Assembly: GCA_018262895.1 (NCBI GenBank)
Contig: JADFDJ010000005.1
Location: 62,001 to 126,000, forward strand
DNA from: Methanomassiliicoccus sp.
GTDB taxonomy: Archaea > Thermoplasmatota > Thermoplasmata > Methanomassiliicoccales > Methanomassiliicoccaceae
Length of the DNA: 64,000 nucleotides
Reading direction: 5' to 3'
The notes beneath the pieces were generated by a model. The model searched no databases and was not told where the DNA came from. It saw only the letters and a list, made by a program, of their open reading frames with translations. Positions 46,310-54,125 of the stretch are shown here, piece by piece. Made by a program: the position numbers and the translations under genes. Position 1 is the first letter of the stretch; every line of letters begins with the position of its first letter.

Positions 46310-46699
46310 ATGAAAACGAAGACCCTCATCATGTTCGGTTTGGCCGCCCTTTTACTTGCGGCGTTCGGAGTGACCGTGATCGCAGCGAACCTGGCGACAG
46401 GACCGTTTATCATACCCGGAATCGATCCGCATATCATCCCCGGCATCGATCCCCACATCATACCCGGAATCGATCCGCATATCATCCCCGGCATCGATCC
46501 CCACATCATACCCGGAATCGATCCGCATATCATCCCCGGCATCGATCCCCACATCATACCCGGAATCGATCCGCATATCATCCCCGGCATCGATCCCCAC
46601 ATCATACCCGGAATCGATCCGCATATCATCCCCGGCATCGATCCCCACATCATACCCGGAATCGATCCGCATATCATCCCCGGCATCGATCCCCACTAA
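46310..46699 (+). CDS. Exported protein made of twelve identical octapeptides
   Basis: A 129-residue protein from the ATG at 46310. The N-terminus MKTKTLIMFGLAALLLAAFGVTVIA is a clear signal peptide or anchor (two Lys, a hydrophobic stretch, Ala-rich end). After LATGPF come exactly twelve copies of IIPGIDPH, ending at TAA. Each unit has an aliphatic pair, a PG turn, and Asp and His that could bind metal; the pattern predicts a regular beta-solenoid or an extended array. A TATA-like TTTTATATTTA lies at 46259-46269. No similar protein is known to me. It might be a surface or metal-binding protein, or a peptide precursor; no processing enzyme or exporter gene is adjacent. Confidence 0.8.
   Translation: MKTKTLIMFGLAALLLAAFGVTVIAANLATGPFIIPGIDPHIIPGIDPHIIPGIDPHIIPGIDPHIIPGIDPHIIPGIDPHIIPGIDPHIIPGIDPHIIPGIDPHIIPGIDPHIIPGIDPHIIPGIDPH
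46409..46696 (+). repeat. Six perfect tandem copies of a 48-base unit
   Basis: Each unit is two 24-base codings of the same octapeptide that differ only at silent positions (ATA/ATC, GGA/GGC with ATC kept, CCG/CCC, CAT/CAC). The 24-mers strictly alternate and the six 48-mers are identical, so the array grew recently by unequal exchange or slippage of the 48-base unit. Copy number may vary between strains. Antisense frames are also open through the array, purely because of its 3n periodicity. Confidence 0.95.
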
Positions 46700-46767
46700 A
46701 TTGCGATCGCCCGGCTTCCGAGCCTGGCCATTCTCTTTTTCTTCTATATTGAGGGGGTCCCGCCCCA

Positions 46768-46949
46768 GTGAGGTATCCCTTCAACCACTTTTTATCACTT
46801 CCTCATCCTCGAATCCCTCGGCAGCGATCGAGACGGTGCGGACAAGCTTCTATTCGCGCTCCCTGGCGCAGTACGGCGTGCTTCGCCCCTTGTCACCGCT
46901 TGCCTCAATCTTTTTTAGGCGTTCCGCGACGCAGAAAAAGAGCCGAGGT
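46768..46949 (-). ncRNA. Candidate bridge RNA region of the IS1111-like element
   Basis: The 182 bases between the transposase stop and the left sub-terminal repeat contain no gene. In IS110-family elements the non-coding end encodes a structured bridge RNA with target- and donor-binding loops, and in the IS1111 group it lies 3' of the transposase. This stretch is GC-rich with several short complementary segments. The assignment is by position and family knowledge only. Confidence 0.35.
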
Positions 46950-47945
46950 TCAGCCGGTGATCGTGAACTCCTCCTGGTTCAGCAGCATCCAGTAGATCGC
47001 GTGCAGCATCTTGCGAGCGGTGGCGATCCTCGCCACCTGCTTTCCTTTCTTCTTCGCCAGCTTGCGGTAGAACGCCGACAGCTTCGATCCAGGACAGCAC
47101 CACAGATGGACATTCACCGCCTCCACCATCATCCACCTCAGATGCCTGGAGCCCTGTCTGGAGATGTGGCCGTAGTAACAGGAGGACGAGGACTGATGCA
47201 CCGTCGGCGTCAAGCCGGCGTACGAGCACAAGTGCTCGGCATCCTCGAAGCGACGCACATCGTCGATCTCCGCGGCGATGAGCATGGCGCCGTAGAACCC
47301 GATGCCCGGCACCGTGGCGATGAGCTGCGCGTCCCCCATCTCCTCGAATCTCGTCAGTAGAACGCGGTTCACCTCCTTGATCTGCGCCTGCAGCGCCTCC
47401 ACCATGTCCAGGTTCCAGGCGATGGTGCGAACGTTCAGCGAGCGCATCCAGGCCACGGCGGCAGAGCTGAACGGCGATTGCAGCGTCTCCGGCCGCTTGA
47501 TGCCTCGCCGGAGAAGCTCGGCGTGCACGCGGTTCTTGAACGCCGTGCTCTTCTCCACCAGCGCCTTGCGGTGGCGAAGAAGCTCGCGGAGGTCCCTGAC
47601 CTCGCGAGACGGCACGTGCGATGCCGGTACCATGTCCAGGTACAGCAGTCGAGCCAGAGTGCGCGCGTCCACCTTGTCCGTCTTGACCTTCGCCGAGGCT
47701 ATCGCTTTAACCTTGAACGGATGTGCGAGAACGACCTCGAACCCGCGCGCCTCCACGATGCCGTACACGTACTCCCAGACCCCGGTAGATTCGAGGACGA
47801 ATCTCGCCTCCTCGAATCGATCGAGGAAGCGGTTGAGCGCGTCGGCGGTGGTCGGCACGCGCTCGTTCCCCAGCTCGTCGCCGTCATCGTTCAGAACACT
47901 GGCCTGACAAAACTCTTTATGGACGTCCAGTCCTACATATAGCAC
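46950..47945 (-). CDS. IS110/IS1111 family transposase
   Basis: A 331-residue recombinase. The N-terminal DEDD RuvC-like domain begins MLYVGLDVHKEFCQAS (first Asp), with VLESTGVWEY (Glu) and TDKVDARTLARLL (two Asp). The C-terminal transposase domain contains ATVPGIGFYGAMLIAAEI, YAGLTPTVHQSSS with the catalytic-type serines, and GSRHLRWMMVEA. The length is typical and no frameshift is present, so the element could be active. GC content is higher than in neighbouring genes. Confidence 0.95.
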   Translation of the reverse strand: MLYVGLDVHKEFCQASVLNDDGDELGNERVPTTADALNRFLDRFEEARFVLESTGVWEYVYGIVEARGFEVVLAHPFKVKAIASAKVKTDKVDARTLARLLYLDMVPASHVPSREVRDLRELLRHRKALVEKSTAFKNRVHAELLRRGIKRPETLQSPFSSAAVAWMRSLNVRTIAWNLDMVEALQAQIKEVNRVLLTRFEEMGDAQLIATVPGIGFYGAMLIAAEIDDVRRFEDAEHLCSYAGLTPTVHQSSSSCYYGHISRQGSRHLRWMMVEAVNVHLWCCPGSKLSAFYRKLAKKKGKQVARIATARKMLHAIYWMLLNQEEFTITG

Positions 47946-48027
47946 GGTCTTTCGCCTCCGTTGTTGCTTCCAAACTCAACAGGGGCGGAGGACCCCTATC
48001 AATCATGCCATCTTTTTCAATAGGAGT

Positions 48028-50799
48028 TCAAACGCTTATGTTAGCCAAAGCCAGCTCGACCTCTCTTTTAAGGTTCTCCGCCGCTCCGGCCGTTGAGATC
48101 TGCAAGGCTTCCTGCAACAGGCCTTTGGCGCCGTCCTTATCCCCGCTCTTAATGAACTGTTGTGCGATCTCGTATAGCCATCTTCCTAGGAGGAGCGGTG
48201 CATCCATCCGTCTTATGGTACCAAGGGCATCGGCGAACTCCTCCTTGGCCCACTCCCATTCCATCTTCTTGTTGTAAATGTAACCCTGCATAAGGTGCAT
48301 GTCGGCGATCAGGATGGGATTATCTAGCTTCTGAAAAATCTTGGTCGCCTGGCTTATGTACTCCTTGGCCTTCTCCAGCTCATCCATCTCCACATATACG
48401 ACGACAGCGTTTCTAAGGGCATAGCCCTGCAGCTCCAGGTTACCGGAGGTTCGACCCATCTCCACTGCCCTCTCATGATACTTGGCCGCCTCCGAGAAGT
48501 TGAAGACCTCTGCCAGGCTGGTTCCCACACCTATGCATATCCTGGCGATGTTATCCACATCGCCGGTTCGCTCCAGGACCTCCAGCGCCTCCTTCTTGTA
48601 CCTGATGGCCTGCTGGTGGTCAAGGGTCGTGGAGTACACCCTGCCTATTCCGTATAGTGCCATCCCCAGCCCGATGTCGTCAAGGCTCTTCTGGGCCAGC
48701 TCCATGGACCTCTTGAAAGCGGCCATCGCATCCTGGTGTCGGCCACGGCTTTGGAGCACACCGCCCAGATCATAATAGGTCTCGACCAGCGTATGTGGGT
48801 CCTTGACCTCCTCGGCGAGCCCCAGGCTTCTCACCAGGTAGTCCTCCGCCTTCTCGAACTCGGAACGCCGCAGGTGTATGACCCCTATCCTGCGATTGAC
48901 CTCGGCCAGCAGTCGTCGGTCGTGGTCCGGCTCACACAGCCTTACGATCTCCTCGAACCTGCTTATGGCCCTGTCCCACTCCCCCCTGACCTCCAGGATA
49001 TCCCCTTCCAGAAGTAGCAGCTCCATCTTCTCGCTACGATCTATGTTGTCACATTGCGACTGCAGGGAGGTCAGCAGTGGGGCGAACGGCAGGCCGTATC
49101 CCTTGGAGATGATGTCCCGCCCGTTACCGGCGGCTATGCGAATGGCTGTGCTGTACTCCTTGGCCATGAGGCAATGGTAGAGCGCTTCCACGTGGGCCGG
49201 GGCCGATGTGTCCTGAAGATAATAACGTGAAGCTGCCTTGTGGTAGGTTATCCGTTGTCGGGGAGAGAGCCGGGAGTAGAAGAAGTCCCGCAGCAGGTCG
49301 TGCATTCCTATCATGCGGCCTACTGACTCATGCATGAGCGATTTTGATAGGAGAACGTCGATAGTGTCGTAGTCTACGAGATAGTCCTTGTACTCCATCT
49401 CCTTCTGGACCACACCAAGGTCCTTGGCGATCTCCTCCTCGATGGTGAAGAAGGCGTCCACCAGGACCGGATACCGGAACACGGAAGCAATGTCCAATAT
49501 CCTTCTCTCAGTTATGTCCAGCTTGGAGTAGACCTCCTGCTCGATGAACATTCGGACGTTCTTCCCCAATGCGCTCCTGGGGCTGTCCACGAGCTCCAGG
49601 AACAGGGGATGTCCGCGAGTGGCCCGATATATGTCAAGAAGGTCGGCCTCGGGAAGCTCCCGATTCCGCATGAGGCGGAGGGAGCTGTCCATGTCCAGCC
49701 CCTCCATCATCAACTCCACCACCAAGCCCTTGAACACCTGGCTCCGGGAATAGAAGGAGGGGATCTCCCGGGAGGTGCAAATGAGAGACACGTGCTCCAA
49801 CCCCTCCAGCACGCCCACCATGGCAGTGAGGAAATCCTGGACCGAGCGGTCCGCCTTGTGAACGTCATCGATTATGAACACTGTGGGGATGTCCCGCAGC
49901 TCCATGTCCAGGATCGTCGAGACCTCACCTATGGAGGGATTCTCGGTGCGGGACAGGTAGCGTTCCAATCCCTTTTTGCCCAGCTGAGAGAGGAACTCGG
50001 CAATCGGTGTCAGGAGGATCCTGAGGTTGACCCATTCGTGGACCCTGTACCAGAATACGTTCCTCTGGTCCCGGATATCCTGGACGAACTTAGCCAGCAG
50101 TGTGGTCTTTCCGATCCCAGGTATGCCGCATACGGCCATCAGACGCGCGTTCGGGGAGTCCAGGAACTCAGACAGGCTCTGTAGCTCTTTCTGCCTCCCG
50201 AAGAATACCCGTACGGTAGGCTTTCGGTCGGTATAGTCTACGAACCGGCGGTCCGCTTTCACCTTCCCCTCGTGGAAAGCTGAGCAGTCGAAGCGGCCCC
50301 TGGATACGCCCAGTGCCAGGTCCAGGAACGCGTACCTCTTGGGGAGATAGAGGGAAAGCTTCCCCATATTGTCCTCGTGCACCTTTCCGTCGAAATCTAT
50401 GATGGTGATGGGGGTCCGCTCGATCTCCGCCTTAAGTTCCAGGGCCTTCTGATAGCCACCAGCAGTCAGAAAATAGACTTTTTTAACGCTCGCATAGCCC
50501 TTGACATGCTTGGTGTGAACCTCGATGATCGACTCTTCGGCCAGAGAGTTAACGACCTTGGAGACATTGTTACGACCGATATCTATGGCATCTGCTATGC
50601 CTTCCTGCGTAATCACCGCTGGAGCATCAGAGTCCTGTTGGTATCTCTGATAGCTGAGGAGGTGAAGGACGACTCTCTCCCTGACAGTAAGCAGAGTCTT
50701 TTTAGATGACCGGTTCACCGGAAGAACATAAGGGTCTGAGACAAAATATTTTTCGAGTAAAAAATGAGCATGCTCAAATCGATTATATATATCGCACAA
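48028..50799 (-). CDS. STAND-type regulatory ATPase with wHTH and TPR repeats
   Basis: A 923-residue signal-transduction protein. Residues about 35-120 form a winged helix (VITQEGIADAIDIGRNNVSKVVNSLAEESIIEVHTKHV). About 200-450 form an NB-ARC/AAA_16 ATPase (FFGRQKELQSL, Walker A GIPGIGKTT near 226-234, Walker B VFIIDDVH). About 560-915 contain at least eight TPR units such as VETYYDLGGVLQSRGRHQDAMAAFKRSM. It is probably a ligand-controlled transcription regulator. The frame begins at a TTG (50797-50799) that overlaps a TATA-like ATTATATATAT, so the real start may be further in. It is divergent from a DUF835 gene. Confidence 0.88.
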   Translation of the reverse strand: MCDIYNRFEHAHFLLEKYFVSDPYVLPVNRSSKKTLLTVRERVVLHLLSYQRYQQDSDAPAVITQEGIADAIDIGRNNVSKVVNSLAEESIIEVHTKHVKGYASVKKVYFLTAGGYQKALELKAEIERTPITIIDFDGKVHEDNMGKLSLYLPKRYAFLDLALGVSRGRFDCSAFHEGKVKADRRFVDYTDRKPTVRVFFGRQKELQSLSEFLDSPNARLMAVCGIPGIGKTTLLAKFVQDIRDQRNVFWYRVHEWVNLRILLTPIAEFLSQLGKKGLERYLSRTENPSIGEVSTILDMELRDIPTVFIIDDVHKADRSVQDFLTAMVGVLEGLEHVSLICTSREIPSFYSRSQVFKGLVVELMMEGLDMDSSLRLMRNRELPEADLLDIYRATRGHPLFLELVDSPRSALGKNVRMFIEQEVYSKLDITERRILDIASVFRYPVLVDAFFTIEEEIAKDLGVVQKEMEYKDYLVDYDTIDVLLSKSLMHESVGRMIGMHDLLRDFFYSRLSPRQRITYHKAASRYYLQDTSAPAHVEALYHCLMAKEYSTAIRIAAGNGRDIISKGYGLPFAPLLTSLQSQCDNIDRSEKMELLLLEGDILEVRGEWDRAISRFEEIVRLCEPDHDRRLLAEVNRRIGVIHLRRSEFEKAEDYLVRSLGLAEEVKDPHTLVETYYDLGGVLQSRGRHQDAMAAFKRSMELAQKSLDDIGLGMALYGIGRVYSTTLDHQQAIRYKKEALEVLERTGDVDNIARICIGVGTSLAEVFNFSEAAKYHERAVEMGRTSGNLELQGYALRNAVVVYVEMDELEKAKEYISQATKIFQKLDNPILIADMHLMQGYIYNKKMEWEWAKEEFADALGTIRRMDAPLLLGRWLYEIAQQFIKSGDKDGAKGLLQEALQISTAGAAENLKREVELALANISV

Positions 50800-50834
50800 G
50801 CCGAAAAGGGGATGTTAATATAAGGTGAATGCCG

Positions 50835-51386
50835 ATGAAAATCGATTCAAAGATATCAATGCTCATCGAAGGCTATCCACGTAATGGTTACCAGACATAC
50901 TCTAGGATCGTCAGAGGGTCCAAGAGGGGCCTGTGCATCTCCCGGCTCCACCCCGAATATGTTGCACACAAGTACAGCCTAGATGAAGCGAAGAGGTACT
51001 GGCTTAGCAACCAGAGGGGAGATGATGCCATAACTCCCAAGTCCCTGCATCAGCTTGTCAAGGTACTCAGAATAGAGCTCAGGGACAGGTCCGGCGGAAC
51101 TATCTTCATGGACGGGCTGGAATACCTATTAATCTTCAACGATATGAGCAAGGTAATGTCGGCGCTGGAGGAGATAGATGGTCTCCTGAAGGCGGCCAAT
51201 GTCGAACTGATAATATCGGTCGATCCTCTTACCTTCGAACAGAGGGACCTAGAGAAGCTGTGGACCTCCTTCCCACGCTATACGGGCGAAGAGCTGCTCT
51301 GTAAGCATTTCGTATCCAACGCACAGCCCATTCCGACCGTTGCGCCCATGGCGGTCGGACAAGAGTCCTCTGGTCTGAAGATATAA
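50835..51386 (+). CDS. DUF835 protein divergent from the STAND ATPase
   Basis: A 183-residue soluble protein of the DUF835 family. Recognisable parts are GLCISRLHPEYVAHKY, YWLSNQRGDDAITPKSLHQLVKVL, and the strand GGTIFMDGLEYLLIFNDMSKVMSALEEID, followed by VELIISVDPLTF, a P-loop-less RecA/KaiC-like fold. The ATG at 50835 has GGTG at optimal spacing; the ATG at 50829 is too close to it. A TATA-like ATTATATATAT sits at 50782-50792, only 29-45 bases from the divergent STAND gene. In archaea DUF835 proteins are often fused to sensor kinases, so a signalling role is likely. Confidence 0.85.
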   Translation: MKIDSKISMLIEGYPRNGYQTYSRIVRGSKRGLCISRLHPEYVAHKYSLDEAKRYWLSNQRGDDAITPKSLHQLVKVLRIELRDRSGGTIFMDGLEYLLIFNDMSKVMSALEEIDGLLKAANVELIISVDPLTFEQRDLEKLWTSFPRYTGEELLCKHFVSNAQPIPTVAPMAVGQESSGLKI

Positions 51387-51750
51387 GAAAGGAAGTGAGA
51401 GGGGCGCAAACCCTAGCTCCCGAGCTGTTAGGTCCGAAGGCGGAGGGTCCGTCTAACGGGCCGGGCGATCACGTGTCCGCCAATGCGTGGTCGCCTAAAA
51501 CCCCTTTTTAATGCAGTATAGGGACCAAACCGCCCATGCATGGTTGCGTTATTGCCGGAGTCACAGGCCTTCAATGTGAGGACCATCACATTTTGTGGAG
51601 ACGACTCCGCGATATTACGTTTTTTTAACACACCCAGGCGATACACATTGAGAGCGGGACCGTGGCGGCCGCTCAAACTTTTCATTGAGCGAAAATCTGT
51701 TCTTCAGAAAAAAAACAAGGAGTATGAAATCCTGGATGAGGCTACAGAAG
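51387..51750 (+). other. Intergenic region with a strong terminator hairpin
   Basis: No convincing gene. GGCGATCACG (51464-51473) pairs over ten positions (one wobble) with CGTGGTCGCC (51486-51495) around a 12-base loop, followed by TAAAACCCCTTTTT. This is the likely terminator of the DUF835 gene. The rest, about 51510-51750, is AT-rich to mixed and carries only short open frames with poor composition on both strands. Confidence 0.55.
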
Positions 51751-52272
51751 CTATAAGACCTCAGCATAGCGGCTTAAACGGGCGATCGAGCGCGTATCGA
51801 GGGCATCTGGGTCAAATGGCATCAGGAGAATGGACCCTGAGGTCATGACCATGTCATTGACCTCTTCCACGAACATCTGCACCTTTTGGAATTCGTTGAA
51901 CAGAGTGAGATACTCTATGCCATCGAACATTACGACCGCATTCTTGCTCTGCATTAGAAAATGTTCTATCCTATGCAATATCCTGTGTAGCTGATCCGGC
52001 GAAATATTATTGTCACCGCTGCGCTCGCTCAACCAAATCGCCTCGATCTCACTTCCCGGGATCCTTTCCCTCAGAAGATCGGGATGGGTCCTGCTAACAC
52101 ACATAGTAGCTGCTCCGGAGTAGTCAAAATCTTGGAGCAACCGAAGGGTCTTATCCATCCTTTTTTCACGAACCAGATAAACACGACCCCGGTCGATTAG
52201 GGGGATACCGTTCCCAAAGCCTATCTCGAGAGAAACCTCATCCCTTGTTTCGATCTTAGTCAAGCCAGGCAA
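51751..52272 (-). CDS. Second DUF835 protein
   Basis: A 173-residue DUF835 protein. MCVSRTHPDLLRERIPGSEIEAIWLSERSGDNNISPDQLHRIL aligns with the corresponding parts of the proteins at 50835 and 57118, as does NAVVMFDGIEYLTLFNEFQKVQMFVEEVNDM and GSILLMPFDPDALD. The frame begins at a TTG at 52272; no better start is evident. It stops at TAG (51751-51753), one of the few amber-terminated genes here. It is a stand-alone single-domain protein with no output domain. Confidence 0.82.
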   Translation of the reverse strand: MPGLTKIETRDEVSLEIGFGNGIPLIDRGRVYLVREKRMDKTLRLLQDFDYSGAATMCVSRTHPDLLRERIPGSEIEAIWLSERSGDNNISPDQLHRILHRIEHFLMQSKNAVVMFDGIEYLTLFNEFQKVQMFVEEVNDMVMTSGSILLMPFDPDALDTRSIARLSRYAEVL

Positions 52273-52740
52273 GTTGAGTGGTCAACCCCTATCAGCGCAT
52301 AGCCGATACTGGAGCACCATCAACATTATCTTATCAATATAAAAAACCCATCTAGCATATTATCGAAAATAATCAAACAATCATTCCTGTATTAGGGAAT
52401 GAAAATAAATGATTGTAGCACGATTCCTGAATAGAACCATTCGATTTATTCTAGAAGTGATAATAATCACACTATTCATTTTTTTGATAACGCAAAATTA
52501 TCACTGTATGTATCAAAGAAATATCTTTTCCGATCACTCCAAGACCTTACTAGACCGATAGATGGTCGGAGAGGTCACAACAGGTGAGACCGCGCACACA
52601 GGCCCCCTTCAATAGTTAACCAGAATACAACGACGTAGGCATTGAGGTCGAGATATGGGCTGCACGTTCTTTCCGAGGTAATGGGATGAGAGCAAGCAAG
52701 TGGAGAATGGTGGAGAAAAGGAGAGAGGTTTGGAAGTGGT
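52273..52740. other. AT-rich intergenic region
   Basis: No gene seen in 468 bases. 52330-52550 is strongly AT-rich with many stops on both strands and would contain the promoter of the minus-strand DUF835 gene. 52560-52740 is of normal composition with only short unrelated frames. There is no tRNA or repeat. Confidence 0.5.
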
Positions 52741-54063
52741 TTACGAGGAAGAGTTCTTCAGCTCCCCATGGAGATATCTCCCATACCCCACCATGTCGAG
52801 AAGGCCATGGCCGGACAGGTTGAACACGATGACCTTCTCTTCGTTGTTCTTCTTCGCCTCCAGGGCCTTATCTATCGCGGCCTTGACGGCATGAGAGGAC
52901 TCGGGAGCCGGTATTATCCCCTCCGTCTTGGCGAAGGTAATGGCTGCCTCGAAGGTCTGGTTCTGCTCATAGGACACCGGCGTTACCAAGCCCAATTTCG
53001 TCACCTGAGATACGGCCGGGGCCATACCGTGGTACCGAAGTCCTCCCGCATGGATAGGCGAGGGAACGAAGTCGCAGCCCAAGGTGTACATCTTGACCAA
53101 GGGGGTCATTCCAGCGGTATCTCCGAAGTCATAGCGGTTCTCTCCCTTGGTGAGGGAAGGCACTGATGACGGTTCTACGGCGATGAACTCCGTCTCGTTC
53201 TTCCCTTTTATCTTCTCCCCGATCATGGGGAAGCTGAAGCCCGCGAAGTTACTACCACCACCGACGCAGCCTATCATATAGTCGGGTGTGATGTCGATCT
53301 TCTTCATCTGCTGCATCACTTCCTGGCCGACCACCGTCTGATGCAGCATTACGTGGTTTAGGACGCTGCCCAGGGAGTACCGGGTCTGAGGCTGATGAAT
53401 GCACGTCTCTATGGCCTCGGATATGGCAATTCCCAAGGTGCCTGGATGATCGGGAGCCTTTTGGAGCACCGAGCGTCCATACTCGGTCTCGTTGCTAGGA
53501 GAAGCGAAGACCTTGGACCCATATGTCTCCATGATCAGCCGGCGGAAAGGCTTCTGATCATAGGAGACCCGCACCATATAGACAGTGCACCTCATGTCGA
53601 AATGAGCGCACGCCAGGGCGAGGGCGGAGCCCCACTGCCCCGCTCCGGTCTCCGTGGTAAGGTTCTCTATCCCTTCCTTCATGTTGTAGTATGCCTGGGG
53701 GATGGCAGAGTTAGGCTTATGGGAGCCTGCAGGCGAAAGGTCCTCTCGCTTGAAGTAGATCTTTGCCGGGGTCTTCAGGAACGCCTCCAGCCTCCTAGCT
53801 CTCTGCAGGGGCGACGGACGCCCGAGCATGAGGTAGGCATCGCGAACCTCTTCCGGTATCGGAATGCAACGGTCAGTGGAGACCTCTTGATACCAGGAGG
53901 CCTTGGAAAAGATGCCCTTCCAATCGTCGAGCGTCACTGGCTCCTTGGTGCCCGGGTGAAGGTGAGGGGGAATAGGCTCGGGCAGATCGGCCGAAATATT
54001 GTACCAGTTCTTGGGGATCTCATCGTTGGTCAGGCAGACCCGATCGTCGGGGCGTATGGACAT
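52741..54063 (-). CDS. trpB2: Tryptophan synthase beta chain, TrpB2 type
   Basis: A PLP enzyme that condenses indole with serine (or phosphoserine) to tryptophan. The 440-residue length and the N-terminal extension ([21 protein letters not shown]) mark the TrpB2 group rather than TrpB1. PLP binds the lysine in [28 protein letters not shown] and the phosphate-binding [12 protein letters not shown] are intact. There is no trpA beside it, typical of TrpB2, which works as an indole-salvage enzyme. Two TGTACA boxes overlap its promoter region, pointing to control by a TrpY-like repressor. Confidence 0.95.
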   Translation of the reverse strand: MSIRPDDRVCLTNDEIPKNWYNISADLPEPIPPHLHPGTKEPVTLDDWKGIFSKASWYQEVSTDRCIPIPEEVRDAYLMLGRPSPLQRARRLEAFLKTPAKIYFKREDLSPAGSHKPNSAIPQAYYNMKEGIENLTTETGAGQWGSALALACAHFDMRCTVYMVRVSYDQKPFRRLIMETYGSKVFASPSNETEYGRSVLQKAPDHPGTLGIAISEAIETCIHQPQTRYSLGSVLNHVMLHQTVVGQEVMQQMKKIDITPDYMIGCVGGGSNFAGFSFPMIGEKIKGKNETEFIAVEPSSVPSLTKGENRYDFGDTAGMTPLVKMYTLGCDFVPSPIHAGGLRYHGMAPAVSQVTKLGLVTPVSYEQNQTFEAAITFAKTEGIIPAPESSHAVKAAIDKALEAKKNNEEKVIVFNLSGHGLLDMVGYGRYLHGELKNSSS

Positions 54064-54103
54064 GAAGACCTAGAAACTTTACGAAATATTTAACACTATT
54101 GTG

Positions 54104-54125
54104 TATTATTGTACAATAATGTACA
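54104..54125 (-). promoter_or_regulatory. Two TRP boxes upstream of trpB2
   Basis: TGTACA occurs at 54110-54115 and again at 54120-54125, one helical turn apart; the first is centred in a 16-base perfect palindrome ATTATTGTACAATAAT (54105-54120). TGTACA is the TRP box bound by TrpY in Methanothermobacter. The trpB2 TATA-like TTAAATATTT lies just downstream (54080-54092), so bound repressor would block TBP/TFB access. No trpY is in the window. Confidence 0.65.

Larger units (their letters stand above)
46755..47995 (-). mobile_element. IS110-family element of IS1111 type
   Basis: An insertion sequence containing one transposase gene and about 185 bases of non-coding DNA 3' to it. Sub-terminal inverted repeats are visible: GGGTCCCGCCCC (46755-46766) and GGGGCGGAGGACCC (47982-47995), which match as reverse complements except for two inserted bases. 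Sub-terminal repeats and a long downstream non-coding end are features of the IS1111 subgroup. It sits between the octapeptide gene and the STAND ATPase gene. True ends lie a few bases outside the repeats and cannot be fixed without an empty site. Confidence 0.75.

Noticed and set aside
46409-46696. Tandem array considered as CRISPR
   Set aside because: Units are directly adjacent with no spacers and lie in frame inside a protein gene.
46267-46696. Two long antisense frames (repeats of ICGSIPGM and IDAGDDM type)
   Set aside because: They are open only because the repeat length is a multiple of three; no start signal, and no signal peptide.
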